Below are positions 34,721 through 43,662 of a stretch of 64,000 nucleotides of DNA, in pieces. Source of the DNA: Massilia sp. erpn (GTDB lineage Bacteria > Pseudomonadota > Gammaproteobacteria > Burkholderiales > Burkholderiaceae_D). The translations under genes were made by a program, and so were the position numbers. Location: the NCBI RefSeq assembly GCF_024400215.1, contig NZ_CP053748.1, forward strand, positions 4,278,001-4,342,000, read 5' to 3'. Positions within the stretch are counted from its first letter, which is position 1, and the number at the start of each line of letters is the position of its first letter. Below the pieces are notes generated by a model, which saw only the letters and a program-made list of their open reading frames with translations, did not search any database and was not told the origin of the DNA.

Positions 34721-35602
34721 ATGATCGAAGCGAAAATCAAATCGGTGCAGTGTTTCTCCATGTCCGGCCTGCACACCATGGCCTACAAGGAGTGGGGCGA
34801 GCAGGACAACCCGAACGTGCTGGTTTGCGTGCATGGCGTGACCCGGGTGTCGGACGATTTCGATAATATGGCACGCGCCCTGGCCGGCCATTACCGCGTG
34901 ATCTGCCCCGATGTGGTGGGCCGCGGCCGCTCCGGCCGCCTGCGCAATCCCCAGCTCTATCGCGTTCCGCAATACGTGAGCGATATGGTGACGCTGCTGG
35001 CGCGCGTGCTGGCCAATGGCGAACGCCAGAGCGTGGACTGGTTCGGCACCTCGATGGGCGGCTTGATCGGCATGGGCTTGGCCGGACTGCCGGACAGCCC
35101 GGTGAGCAAGCTGATACTGAACGATATCGGTCCGGTGCTCGATCCGGTCGCCTTGCAGCGCATCGGCGACTACATCGGCCAGGATCTGCGCTTCCCCAGT
35201 TTTGAAGTGGGCGCCAAATTCGTGCGCGATGTCTCGCTGCCCTTTGGCCCGCATACCGACGAGGAGTGGCACAAGCTGGCGGCCGACGTGCTGCGCCAGG
35301 ATGCGGACGGCAACTGGGTGCGCCACTACGATATGGGCCTGGCTCAGCCTTTCCGCTCTGCGACGCCGGAATCGGCCGCTGCCGACGAGGCCCTGCTGTG
35401 GACCTTCTACGACGCGATCCGCTGCCCGACCTTGCTGGTGCGCGGCGGCGAATCCGACCTGCTGTCGCGCGAAACCGCGCGCAGCATGACCGAACGTGGA
35501 CCGAAGGCGAAACTGGTGGAGATCCCCGGCGTGGGCCATGCGCCCACCTTCATCCACGACGACCAGATCGCCATCGCCAAAGACTTTTTGTTAAACCATT
35601 AA
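34721..35602 (+). CDS. Alpha/beta hydrolase
   Basis: A 293-aa alpha/beta-hydrolase. Oxyanion motif VCVHGVTR (about residue 37), nucleophile Ser in WFGTSMGGLIGMG (about 109), acid in GGESDLLS (about 245) and His in GVGHAPTF (about 273). No signal peptide, so cytoplasmic. Substrate unknown; its place beside bdhA makes a hydroxyacid ester or oligomer possible, but that is inference. Followed after 10 bp by the RidA-like gene, likely one operon. Confidence 0.88.
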   Translation: MIEAKIKSVQCFSMSGLHTMAYKEWGEQDNPNVLVCVHGVTRVSDDFDNMARALAGHYRVICPDVVGRGRSGRLRNPQLYRVPQYVSDMVTLLARVLANGERQSVDWFGTSMGGLIGMGLAGLPDSPVSKLILNDIGPVLDPVALQRIGDYIGQDLRFPSFEVGAKFVRDVSLPFGPHTDEEWHKLAADVLRQDADGNWVRHYDMGLAQPFRSATPESAAADEALLWTFYDAIRCPTLLVRGGESDLLSRETARSMTERGPKAKLVEIPGVGHAPTFIHDDQIAIAKDFLLNH

Positions 35603-35612
35603 AGAGAGAAGA

Positions 35613-35963
35613 ATGGAAATCACCCGACTGCACGTAGGCAAACGACTGTCCGAAGTCGCCATCCACAACAACACCGTGTATCTGGCCGGCCAGATCGCCG
35701 AAAACACCGAGAACGATATCCAGGGCCAGACCCGCGAAGTGCTGGGCCATGTCGACCGCCTGCTGGCCGAAGCCGGCAGCGACAAGACCTGCATCCTGTC
35801 GGCCCAGATCTACCTGGCCGACCTGGCCGATTTCGCTGGCATGAACGAAGAGTGGGACGCCTGGGTGCCAGGTGGCCACACCCCGCCGCGCGCCACCGTG
35901 CAGGCCAAGCTGGCCAATCCAGCCTGGCGCGTTGAAATCGTGGTGGTTGCCGCCCAGCGTTAA
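35613..35963 (+). CDS. RidA/YjgF family protein
   Basis: A 116-aa member of the RidA family, with VYLAGQIAENTENDIQGQTREVLGHVDRLLAEAGSD (residues 22-57) and the Arg-containing PPRATVQAKLANPAWRVEIVVVA near the C-terminus. RidA proteins hydrolyse reactive enamine/imine intermediates. The Arg that binds the carboxylate is present. Ribosome site AAAGAGAGAAG precedes the ATG. Confidence 0.93.
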   Translation: MEITRLHVGKRLSEVAIHNNTVYLAGQIAENTENDIQGQTREVLGHVDRLLAEAGSDKTCILSAQIYLADLADFAGMNEEWDAWVPGGHTPPRATVQAKLANPAWRVEIVVVAAQR

Positions 35964-36040
35964 GCGGCTCTTCAGCCGGGGCGCCGCGATCGGCGCTAAG
36001 ATAGCAAGGTTCACAGTATTCAAGGTTGGTAGGGTTTCAT

Positions 36041-38287
36041 ATGGTTTCTATCGCGGCGCTGAATAGCGCAACGTCGGACCAGCTGGTGCAGGGTTTGTCC
36101 GCCGATGACGGCGCCCGCGTGCTGGCTGCGCTGGATTACGCCAGCGAGGTATATGCGGGCAAGACCGCGCTGAGTGGCGAAAACGCCTTCGATTTCGCCG
36201 TGGGCGTGGCCGGCACGCTGGCCTTCCTGCGCACCGATGCCGAAACCCGCATCGCCGGCCTGATGTTCGAATTGACGCTGCTCGACGCCGATCAGGCGCC
36301 CAGCATCGAACCGCGCTTCGGCAAGGAAGTTAATGAGCTGGTGACGGGCGTGCGCCAGCTGATCCGCCTGCGCGAGCTGACGCAGGCGCAATCGTCCGGC
36401 CCGGGGCGCGGCAAGAACGCGGCCCAGCTGGCGGTGTCGCAGGTGGAAACCCTGCGCAAGATGCTGTTGGCCATGGCCAGCGATATGCGCGTGGTGCTGG
36501 TGCGCCTGGCCTCCTGCTGCGCCACGTTGCGCCACTTCGCCGACAACAAGATCTTCACCGAAAAGACCCGCGCTTACGGACGCGAAACCCTGGACCTGTA
36601 CGCGCCGCTGGCGAACCGCCTCGGCATCTGGCAGATCAAATGGGAGCTGGAGGATCTGGCGTTCCGCCTGATCGAGCCGGAATCGTACAAGCGCATCGCC
36701 AAGATGCTCGAAGAAAAGCGCATGATGCGCGAGAGCTTCGTCACCTCGTCCATCGAGCGCCTGCAAAGCGAGCTGAAATCGGCCGGCATCAGCGCCGAAG
36801 TATTCGGCCGGCCCAAGCATATCTACAGCATCTGGAACAAGATGCGCGGCAAGGAGCTGGACTTCTCGGAACTGTACGATGTACGCGCCTTCCGCGTCAT
36901 CGTGGCCGATGTGAAGACCTGCTATACCGTGCTGGGCGTGGTCCACAATATCTGGACCCCGATCCCGAAAGAATTTGACGACTATATCTCGCGTCCCAAA
37001 CCGAACGGCTACCAGTCGCTGCACACCGTGGTGATGGCGGAAGACGGCCGTCCGCTGGAAGTGCAGATCCGCACCCAGGAAATGCATAACTTCGCCGAAT
37101 ATGGCGTGGCCGCGCACTGGCGCTACAAGGAGGAGGGCGGTTCCAACTTCGCCGGCCAGAAGTACGACGAGAAAATCGCCTGGCTGCGCCAACTGCTCGC
37201 CTGGAAAACCGAGGTGGCCGATGCCGTCGTCGGCGAGGAACAGCTGCAGCGTGAATGGGTGGAGAAGCTCAAGGCTGCCGCATTGGATGACCGCATCTTC
37301 GTGCTGACGCCGCAGGCGCGCGTGCTGGAACTGCCGGTCGGCGCCACGCCGATCGACTTTGCCTACCATTTGCACAGCGATGTGGGCCACCGCTGCCGCG
37401 GCGCGCGCGTCGATGGCGCGATGGTGCCGCTGAACACGGCGTTGAAGAGCGGGCAGACCTGCGAAATCATCACCGCCAAAGGCGCGCCCGGCACGGCCGG
37501 CCCATCGCGCGACTGGCTCAGCCCCGGCTACACTGTCAGCAACCGCACGCGCTCCAAGGTGCGCGCCTGGTTCCACGCCATCGATATGCAGGAAACCCTG
37601 TCGCATGGCCGCAGCCTGGTGGAGAAATCGCTGCAGCGCGAAGGCAAGACCGCCGTCAATCTGGAGGCGCTGGCGCAGAAGCTGGGCTTCTCCAAGGTGG
37701 ACGATCTGTTCCTGGCCTGCGGCAAGGACGAATTCAGCCTGCGCCATGTGGAGCAGGCCTTGCACGACACCGGGGAGGTGGCCGAGCCTGAGGATGCCGT
37801 CATCCTCAACAAGAGCCGCGCCTCCAGCGTGGAGCAGGGCGCCAAATCTGGCGTGCTGGTGGTCGGCACCGACGGCTTGATGACGCAGCTGGCCAAGTGC
37901 TGCAAACCGGCGCCACCCGATCCCATCGTCGGTTTCGTCACGCGCGGCAAAGGCGTATCGATCCACCGCATCACCTGCAAGAACTTCGCCGAGATGCGCA
38001 GCAAGGCGCCGGAGCGCGTGATCGTGACCGAGTGGGGCAATACCCGTTCCGATACCGTCTTCCCGGTCGACCTCTTCGTGCTGGCAGGCGACCGCCAAGG
38101 CCTGCTGCGCGACATCTCCGAGGTCTTCTCGCGCGAGAAGATCAATGTGATCGGCGTGAATACGCAAAGCGCCAAAGGCCAGGCGCGCATGACCTTCACC
38201 GCCGAAATCGGCTCCACCGCGCAGCTGAACAAGGCGCTCGCTGCGATCAGTGAGGTCAGCGGCGTGCTGGAAGCGCGCCGCGCATAA
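36041..38287 (+). CDS. relA: RelA, (p)ppGpp synthetase
   Basis: A 748-aa long RelA/SpoT-type protein. The N-terminal hydrolase domain lacks the HD motif (FEL at the usual HD place), so it should only synthesise. The synthetase domain is intact (VFGRPKHIYSIWNKM, LYDVRAFRVIV, PKPNGYQSLHTVV, LEVQIRTQEMHNFAE; about residues 240-370). TGS (DDRIFVLTPQARVLELP), a Cys-containing zinc-finger region (LAKCCKPAPPDPIVGF) and an ACT domain follow. Translation probably starts at the ATG 36041 rather than an upstream TTG. It raises ppGpp on amino acid starvation. Confidence 0.95.
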   Translation: MVSIAALNSATSDQLVQGLSADDGARVLAALDYASEVYAGKTALSGENAFDFAVGVAGTLAFLRTDAETRIAGLMFELTLLDADQAPSIEPRFGKEVNELVTGVRQLIRLRELTQAQSSGPGRGKNAAQLAVSQVETLRKMLLAMASDMRVVLVRLASCCATLRHFADNKIFTEKTRAYGRETLDLYAPLANRLGIWQIKWELEDLAFRLIEPESYKRIAKMLEEKRMMRESFVTSSIERLQSELKSAGISAEVFGRPKHIYSIWNKMRGKELDFSELYDVRAFRVIVADVKTCYTVLGVVHNIWTPIPKEFDDYISRPKPNGYQSLHTVVMAEDGRPLEVQIRTQEMHNFAEYGVAAHWRYKEEGGSNFAGQKYDEKIAWLRQLLAWKTEVADAVVGEEQLQREWVEKLKAAALDDRIFVLTPQARVLELPVGATPIDFAYHLHSDVGHRCRGARVDGAMVPLNTALKSGQTCEIITAKGAPGTAGPSRDWLSPGYTVSNRTRSKVRAWFHAIDMQETLSHGRSLVEKSLQREGKTAVNLEALAQKLGFSKVDDLFLACGKDEFSLRHVEQALHDTGEVAEPEDAVILNKSRASSVEQGAKSGVLVVGTDGLMTQLAKCCKPAPPDPIVGFVTRGKGVSIHRITCKNFAEMRSKAPERVIVTEWGNTRSDTVFPVDLFVLAGDRQGLLRDISEVFSREKINVIGVNTQSAKGQARMTFTAEIGSTAQLNKALAAISEVSGVLEARRA

Positions 38288-38316
38288 GGCGGGCGCCGTC
38301 CCTTAAACGAGCTGCA

Positions 38317-39561
38317 TCAAGTGCATTGCCACATAAAGGCGGTAGTCCGGCAGGGCGCGCAGCTGAAGCCGTAGCAGATGCCGCCGCTGCCCCACAGCCA
38401 TTCCTCGCCGTCCTCGTCCGGCAGCTCGGAATCGAGCTGCATCATGAACTGCATCTTTTCGCCGCAGCAGGGGCAGGGCGGGTGGTCCGCGCTTTGTACC
38501 CAGGATGGGAAGCCGCCGATGCGGTGCAGGTTCTCGCGGCCGTTCGACAGCGCCCAGTCCTGCCAGCGCCAACGGGCAGGCGTCGGCGCCAGCTTGACCT
38601 CGCACTGCTGCAGGGGCGTAGCCACAAATTCGGGCGCGATTTCACCCTTGTCGAGAGAGGTGACTGCGCCCGATGCCTCATGCCGGTAGTGCAGCACCGG
38701 CTGTTCCATGCCCAGGCAGGAGAGGCAGGTTTCAAGCGAGGCTAATTGCGGCCGCTCGGACAGGCCTATACGATTTTCCGGCAGCTCCACCAGGCGGTGC
38801 AGCGCGCCGCCGCAAAGCCCGCATTGGCCTGAACCCGTGCCGCCGAAGCGGTATGCACCTTCTTCCGCTTCGAGCTGCCAGCTCGGATGAATGCGCGGCA
38901 GGTTCCAGCTTTGGGTCGGTGGCTTGAAATGCTTGCGCGGGAAAATCAGGTGCAGGGGTTCGTCAGTGTAGAGCGCCTGTCCGCTTTCGGAGAAGCTGAT
39001 GCTCTCCAGGTAGAGCGCCATGGGATGCTCGGTTGGGATGCTTTTCGCCAGCGATGCGCAGAGATCCAGCGCGGCGGGCTGCCGCGTTTCGAGCAGGCAT
39101 TCGAAGGCCTGCATGCGCACGTCCTTGTCCGCGTTTGCGCCAGCCTTGTCTGCAAGGAAGGCGATGGCGGATGCCGGCGCTTCGCGCCATGGCCAGCCTG
39201 CATAGTAGCTGCCTTGATTCGGCTGTACCTCAAACAACCGTTCCAGGAAGGGATGCAGTGCGGCCGGCTTTTGCAGACTGGCGTAGGCGATCAGCGCATC
39301 GATGTTTTCATCGAGGCTATCGGCATCAAGCGCCGCCACCCACTTGCGCACCTGGCGATCAAGGGCTTCTTCCGACAGATGCGACAGCGCCGCATCGAGG
39401 CAGGTGCCGCCGTCATATTGGTTGGCGATGATCGCGTCCAGGAAGCCTTCGATTTCCGGCTCTGGGCCGCTCAGGAAATCGCGCAGCATTGCATAAGCTC
39501 CCTGGCGAGGGCGGTCGGCGCTGAAGTGGCTCAGGATATCGTTTAAAGTGGGTTGGTGCAT
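38317..39561 (-). CDS. Cys-rich protein, DUF1963/YwqG-like C-terminus
   Basis: A 414-aa protein I cannot name. The first ~200 residues are helical and repeat-like (LSEEALDRQVRKWVAALD, KDVRMQAFECLLETRQPAALDLCASLAK). The C-terminal half carries several CxxC pairs (CGLCGGAL, TCLSCLG, CPCCGEKM, SCAPC) and the pattern IGGFPSWVQ, CPCCGEKMQFMMQLDSE, which resembles DUF1963/YwqG proteins. The cysteines probably bind zinc. It ends close to relA and starts 3 bp after the stop of the CDF exporter gene, so both are co-transcribed. Confidence 0.8.
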   Translation of the reverse strand: MHQPTLNDILSHFSADRPRQGAYAMLRDFLSGPEPEIEGFLDAIIANQYDGGTCLDAALSHLSEEALDRQVRKWVAALDADSLDENIDALIAYASLQKPAALHPFLERLFEVQPNQGSYYAGWPWREAPASAIAFLADKAGANADKDVRMQAFECLLETRQPAALDLCASLAKSIPTEHPMALYLESISFSESGQALYTDEPLHLIFPRKHFKPPTQSWNLPRIHPSWQLEAEEGAYRFGGTGSGQCGLCGGALHRLVELPENRIGLSERPQLASLETCLSCLGMEQPVLHYRHEASGAVTSLDKGEIAPEFVATPLQQCEVKLAPTPARWRWQDWALSNGRENLHRIGGFPSWVQSADHPPCPCCGEKMQFMMQLDSELPDEDGEEWLWGSGGICYGFSCAPCRTTAFMWQCT

Positions 39562-39564
39562 GGT

Positions 39565-40491
39565 TCAGTGTTCGCAAGTGCCGTTGATTTCCGCCTGCAG
39601 CGTGACGTGGTCGATATCGTGTCTGGCCAGCAGCATGGCCTTGATGGCGGCCAGGATCTGCGGCCATTGCTGCAGGTCGGTGATTTCCACGTGGCCGATC
39701 AGCGCCGGATGGCCGGGCGACATATCCCATACATGCAGGTCATGCACGGCCAGCACGCCGTGCACAGCTTCCAGGTCGCGGCCCAGCTGCGGATAGTCGA
39801 TATGCGAAGGCACGCCTTCCATCAGATGGTGTCCCGATTCGCGCAGCACGCCGATGGTCGATTTCAGGATCAGCAGTGAGACCAGGATCGAAAGCAGCGG
39901 GTCGATCTGCATCCAACCCGTATACATGATGACGCCGCCCGCAATCAGTGCCGCCACGGAGCCGAGCATATCGCCCATCACATGCACCAGGGCGGCGCGG
40001 GTGTTCATATTCTCGCTGTCCTTCGACAGCACAAAAGCAACCACCAGATTGATCGCCAGGCCGATAGCGGCCACCACCAGCACCATGCCGCCTTGCACCG
40101 GTTGCGGCTGCGCGAAACGCTGGATGGCTTCAAACACGATCCAGCCCACTACGGCCAGCATGGCCAGGCCATTGACGAAGGCGGCCAGCGCCTCGGCGCG
40201 GCCAAAGCCGAACGAGTAATTGGAAGAAGGGCGGCGCTTGGCGATCAGCTGCGCCAGCAGGGCCAGGCCGAGCGAGGCGGCGTCCGTCACCATATGGCCG
40301 GCGTCGGAGATCAGTGCCAGCGAATTGGAGGCGAAGCCGGCCAGCACTTCGATGACTGCGAAACCCAGCGTCATAAAGAGCGCGATGGCAAGCGCGCTCT
40401 GGCTGCGTTTCTCGCTGAAGTGGGCGTGTTTGGCATCGCCGTCGCGGTGGGCGTGCAGATGCTCGGTAGTAGCTGTAGTCTTGGTTTGCAT
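39565..40491 (-). CDS. Cation diffusion facilitator (zinc-type) exporter
   Basis: A 308-aa CDF transporter. Six membrane segments begin near residue 35 after a His-rich N-terminus (EHLHAHRDGDAKHAH). Metal-site motifs: SDAGHMVTDA in TM2 and HVMGDMLGS in TM5, giving the HD-HD site typical of Zn/Cd exporters. The C-terminal cytoplasmic domain has VHDLHVWDMSPGHPALIGHVEI. It exports metal ions in exchange for protons. The ATG at 40491 gives the family-like start. Confidence 0.94.
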   Translation of the reverse strand: MQTKTTATTEHLHAHRDGDAKHAHFSEKRSQSALAIALFMTLGFAVIEVLAGFASNSLALISDAGHMVTDAASLGLALLAQLIAKRRPSSNYSFGFGRAEALAAFVNGLAMLAVVGWIVFEAIQRFAQPQPVQGGMVLVVAAIGLAINLVVAFVLSKDSENMNTRAALVHVMGDMLGSVAALIAGGVIMYTGWMQIDPLLSILVSLLILKSTIGVLRESGHHLMEGVPSHIDYPQLGRDLEAVHGVLAVHDLHVWDMSPGHPALIGHVEITDLQQWPQILAAIKAMLLARHDIDHVTLQAEINGTCEH

Positions 40492-40555
40492 AGTGCTCCG
40501 TTGTGTGCGCTGAATATAGCATAGCGCTACATGCAATGTTTTCTTGGGAAAACAC

Positions 40556-40584
40556 TTGTAATTTATGGAGCCGCTCCCTATAAT
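40556..40584 (+). promoter_or_regulatory. Sigma-70 promoter of the tRNA-Val genes
   Basis: TTGTAA (40556-40561), exactly 17 bp, then a consensus TATAAT (40579-40584). The predicted start lies just before the first tRNA (40595). A GC-rich segment follows the -10 element, as in stringently controlled tRNA promoters. Confidence 0.88.
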
Positions 40585-40594
40585 GCGAGTCCTC

Positions 40595-40671
40595 GGGCGG
40601 TTAGTTCAGCTGGTTAGAATACTTGGTCGACATCCAAGGGGTCGCAGATTCGAATTCTGCACCGCCCACCA
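40595..40671 (+). tRNA. tRNA-Val (anticodon GAC), copy 1
   Basis: A 77-nt tRNA with encoded CCA: 7-bp acceptor stem GGGCGGT/ACCGCCC, anticodon arm CTTGG-TCGACAT-CCAAG with anticodon GAC, and T arm with TTCGAAT loop. GAC reads valine codons GUC and GUU. Confidence 0.97.
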
Positions 40672-40704
40672 GAACATATAGTAAGATAGCAATTCAAAGA
40701 CAAC

Positions 40705-40781
40705 GGGCGGTTAGTTCAGCTGGTTAGAATACTTGGTCGACATCCAAGGGGTCGCAGATTCGAATTCTGCACCGCCCACCA
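40705..40781 (+). tRNA. tRNA-Val (anticodon GAC), copy 2
   Basis: Identical in sequence to the copy at 40595-40671 and 33 bp after it, so the two form a tandem repeat with 110-bp period and are presumably processed from one transcript. Anticodon GAC, CCA encoded. Confidence 0.97.
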
Positions 40782-40813
40782 GACACTGTAAGAGCGAGAA
40801 AGGCAAACCGGTT

Positions 40814-40849
40814 ATGACACCGCGAACTACCACCAAGGTATGTGAGTGA
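40814..40849 (+). CDS. Candidate thrS leader peptide
   Basis: An 11-codon ORF encoding MTPRTTTKVCE. Four of 11 codons are Thr (ACA, ACT, ACC, ACC), three of them consecutive. GAAAGG lies about 10 bp before the ATG. It sits 136 bp upstream of the threonyl-tRNA synthetase start and is followed by a strong terminator, so ribosome stalling at low Thr-tRNA could favour readthrough. Not proven; it could be chance, as the ORF is very short. Confidence 0.5.
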   Translation: MTPRTTTKVCE

Positions 40850-40890
40850 CGCTAGTCGACCGGCTTTCTTTTGCTTTGTCAATTTGAAGA

Positions 40891-40918
40891 AAAAACGCGG
40901 CTAGTCCGCGTTTTTTTT
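40891..40918 (+). terminator. Terminator/attenuator between tRNA-Val genes and thrS
   Basis: A GC-rich stem (40895-40900 with 40906-40911) with a CTAGT loop, preceded by six A and followed by eight T. It ends the tRNA transcript or serves as the conditional terminator of thrS, 67 bp before its ATG. Confidence 0.9.
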
Positions 40919-40984
40919 CGTCCGCAGTTCCCGCATTTCATTTTCAGCACTATTTTTATCCGGCCCTTGCGCCGATTGGAGATC

Positions 40985-42895
40985 ATGATGGTATCAGTCC
41001 GACTTCCCGATGGTTCCGTGCGCCAGTTCGATGCGCCAGTCACGGTGGCCCAGGTGGCCTCCAATATCAGCACCAGCCTGGCGAAAGCCGCGTTGGCCGG
41101 CAAGGTGGATGGCAAGGTGGTCGACACCTCCTTCCTGATCGAGAAAGACTCGGACATTGCCATCATCACCGACAAGGATGCCGATGGCCTGGATGTGATT
41201 CGCCACTCGACCGCCCACTTGCTGGCCTATGCGGTGAAGGAGCTGTATCCGGATGCGCAGGTGACCATTGGTCCGGTCATCGAAAATGGCTTCTACTATG
41301 ACTTCTCCTACAAGCGTCCTTTCACCCCGGACGATCTGGCGGCCATCGAGAAGAAGATGCAGGAGCTGGCCAAGAAGGACGAGCAGGTAACGCGCAAAGT
41401 GCTGCCGCGCGACGAAGCCGTGGCCTACTTCAAATCCATCAATGAGCATTACAAGGCTGAGATCATCGCCTCCATCCCGTCCAACGAGGATGTGTCGCTC
41501 TACACCGAAGGCGGTTTCACCGACTTGTGCCGCGGCCCGCACGTGCCATCGACCGGCAAGCTGAAAGTGTTCAAGCTGATGAAGCTGGCCGGCGCTTACT
41601 GGCGCGGCGACTCCAAGAATGAAATGCTGCAGCGCGTGTACGGCACCGCCTGGGCCAAGAAGGAAGATCAGGAGCAGTACCTGCACATGCTGGAAGAAGC
41701 CGAGAAGCGCGACCACCGCAAGCTGGGCAAGCAGCTTGACCTGTTCCACTTCCAGGACGAGGCGCCAGGCCTGATCTTCTGGCATCCGAAAGGCTGGACC
41801 ATCTGGCAGCAGGTGGAGCAGCATATGCGCGAAAAGTACCGCGTCAACGGCTACCAGGAAGTGAAAGCGCCGCAGATTCTCGACCATACGCTGTGGGAGA
41901 AAACCGGCCACTGGGGCAACTACCGCGAAAACATGTTCACCACGGATTCGGAAAGCCGCACCTACGCGCTGAAGCCGATGAACTGCCCAGGCCACATCCA
42001 GATCTACAACGCCGGCCTGCATTCCTACCGCGACCTGCCGCTGCGCTTCGGCGAGTTCGGCCAGTGCCACCGCAACGAGCCTTCGGGCGCGCTGCACGGC
42101 GTGATGCGCGTGCGCGGCTTCACCCAGGACGATGGCCACATCTTCTGTACCGAAGCGCAGATCGAAGCCGAGGTGACGGCCTTCCACGGTCAGGCCATGG
42201 AAGTCTATAAGGAATTCGGCTTCAGCAATATCGACGTCAAGATCGCCCTGCGTCCGGATAACCGCATCGGCACCGACGAGGTGTGGGATGCGGCGGAAGA
42301 GGCGCTGCGTTCGGCGCTGCGTTCCTGTGGCGTGGAATGGACCGAGCTGCCGGGCGAGGGCGCCTTCTACGGCCCGAAAATCGAATACCATCTGAAGGAC
42401 AGCCTGGGTCGCCCATGGCAGGTTGGCACCATGCAGGTGGACTTCTTCATGCCTGAGCGTCTGGATGCGGAATACGTCGATGTCGACAACACCCGCAAGA
42501 CCCCGGTCATGCTGCACCGCGCGATCGTCGGCTCGCTGGAGCGCTTCATCGGCATCCTGATCGAGAACTATGCCGGGGCCATGCCGATGTGGTTGGCGCC
42601 GGTCCAGGTATCGATCCTGAACATCTCTGACGCGCAAGCCGAATATGCAACGGAACTGGCCGCAAAGCTGCGTAAACTGGGCTTCCGCGTGCAGGCTGAT
42701 TTGCGGAACGAGAAGATTACGTATAAAATACGCGAACATTCCGTCCAAAAACTGCCGTACATTCTGGTGATCGGTGACAAAGAGCGGGATGCCAACACCG
42801 TGGCCGTGCGCGCACGGGGCAATGTCGATCTGGGCGTGATGTCCATCGATGCCCTGGTGGAGCGACTCCAGCAGGATGTCGCTACCAAAGCCTGA
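40985..42895 (+). CDS. thrS: Threonyl-tRNA synthetase
   Basis: A 636-aa class II synthetase. TGS domain at residues 1-62 ([22 protein letters not shown]), editing domain with [17 protein letters not shown] and [19 protein letters not shown], catalytic core with [11 protein letters not shown] (zinc-binding Cys) and [27 protein letters not shown], and an anticodon-binding C-terminus. It charges tRNA-Thr. Two adjacent ATGs (40985, 40988) follow GGAG. First enzyme gene of the thrS-infC-rpmI-rplT-pheST operon. Confidence 0.98.
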   Translation: MMVSVRLPDGSVRQFDAPVTVAQVASNISTSLAKAALAGKVDGKVVDTSFLIEKDSDIAIITDKDADGLDVIRHSTAHLLAYAVKELYPDAQVTIGPVIENGFYYDFSYKRPFTPDDLAAIEKKMQELAKKDEQVTRKVLPRDEAVAYFKSINEHYKAEIIASIPSNEDVSLYTEGGFTDLCRGPHVPSTGKLKVFKLMKLAGAYWRGDSKNEMLQRVYGTAWAKKEDQEQYLHMLEEAEKRDHRKLGKQLDLFHFQDEAPGLIFWHPKGWTIWQQVEQHMREKYRVNGYQEVKAPQILDHTLWEKTGHWGNYRENMFTTDSESRTYALKPMNCPGHIQIYNAGLHSYRDLPLRFGEFGQCHRNEPSGALHGVMRVRGFTQDDGHIFCTEAQIEAEVTAFHGQAMEVYKEFGFSNIDVKIALRPDNRIGTDEVWDAAEEALRSALRSCGVEWTELPGEGAFYGPKIEYHLKDSLGRPWQVGTMQVDFFMPERLDAEYVDVDNTRKTPVMLHRAIVGSLERFIGILIENYAGAMPMWLAPVQVSILNISDAQAEYATELAAKLRKLGFRVQADLRNEKITYKIREHSVQKLPYILVIGDKERDANTVAVRARGNVDLGVMSIDALVERLQQDVATKA

Positions 42896-42945
42896 CGGGG
42901 GAACCCGCATACCGGCCGTTTATCAGATTTTTAAAGGAAACTACA

Positions 42946-43467
42946 ATAGCTACTGACAAGTCGCATCGCATCAATGGCGAAATCACCGCACCCGAAATGC
43001 GTCTGAGTGGGGTGGAAAACGAACCGCTCGGTATCGTGAGCCTGGCCGAAGCCTTCCGTCTGGCGGAAGAAGCGAACGTGGACCTCGTGGAAATCGCGCC
43101 GAACGCGACTCCACCGGTCTGCCGTCTGATGGACTACGGCAAGTTCAAGTATTCGGAGCAGAAAAAAGCCCACGAAGCGAAATTGAAGCAGAAAGTCATC
43201 TCGGTGAAGGAAGTCAAATTCCGTCCCGGTACCGATGACGGCGATTACAACATCAAGCTGCGTAATCTGATCAAGTTCCTGGAAGACGGCGACAAGACCA
43301 AGATTACGCTGCGTTTCCGCGGCCGCGAAATGGCGCACCAGGACATCGGTATGCGCATGCTGGAGCGTCTGAAGGGCGATCTGGAACCCCATGGCCAGGT
43401 AGAACAGTTCCCGAAAATGGAAGGCCGCCAGATGATCATGGTTCTGGCGCCGAAAAAGAAAAAGTAA
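42946..43467 (+). CDS. infC: Translation initiation factor IF-3 (apparent AUA start)
   Basis: A 173-aa IF-3 if translation starts at ATA 42946. The N-terminal family sequence ([21 protein letters not shown]) lies upstream of the first ATG (42997), and AAAGGA lies 8 bp before the ATA. The N domain ends near residue 80, the C domain has [25 protein letters not shown]-3 rejects non-AUG start codons, so an AUA start would allow autoregulation as known for AUU in E. coli infC. Confidence 0.93.
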   Translation: MATDKSHRINGEITAPEMRLSGVENEPLGIVSLAEAFRLAEEANVDLVEIAPNATPPVCRLMDYGKFKYSEQKKAHEAKLKQKVISVKEVKFRPGTDDGDYNIKLRNLIKFLEDGDKTKITLRFRGREMAHQDIGMRMLERLKGDLEPHGQVEQFPKMEGRQMIMVLAPKKKK

Positions 43468-43662
43468 GATACAATAGACGGTTTCCGGGCGAATTCTTCG
43501 CCGGGGAACCGTTTTGCGTGAATTTGCGGCGTGCAAGCGCCGCAAAATGTAGTGGCCCCGCTGCCGCTGCATCAACAAGTGAAAGCAGGCATCTAAGTGC
43601 GGCGTAGGGCTGCCACCTGCAATCCTGTTAAATTTGGAGCTAGCTGAAAAGCTAGATGTGTT
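43468..43662 (+). promoter_or_regulatory. Structured leader of rpmI-rplT
   Basis: This 195-bp gap has three hairpins: a long stem at about 43479-43515 (ACGGTTTCC paired with GGGAACCGT, with an inner stem), a TTTGCGGCG/CGCCGCAAA stem near 43523-43548, and a 6-bp stem with a GAAA tetraloop at 43640-43655. The last one lies between the GGAG ribosome site (43636-43639) and the rpmI ATG. In other bacteria L20 represses rpmI-rplT translation through leader structure; this leader probably has the same role. Confidence 0.55.

Larger units (their letters stand above)
40798..40918 (+). promoter_or_regulatory. Candidate threonine attenuator leader of thrS
   Basis: The leader between the tRNAs and thrS contains a short Thr-codon ORF, a long-range stem (40798-40802 and 40808-40812 with 40859-40868) that would hide its ribosome site, and the terminator at 40891-40918. 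CCGCG inside the ORF (40820-40824) is complementary to CGCGG in the left arm of the terminator (40896-40900), so alternative pairings are possible. This is the layout of ribosome-mediated attenuation. Confidence 0.5.

Noticed and set aside
33791..35557. Long minus-strand frame covering bdhA and the hydrolase as one large protein
   Set aside because: SDR similarity begins only at 34585 with a good ribosome site; the upstream part is antisense to the hydrolase gene.
40595..40781. tRNA-Val genes as an attachment site of an integrated element
   Set aside because: Both copies are complete, and no integrase or partial tRNA repeat is found nearby.
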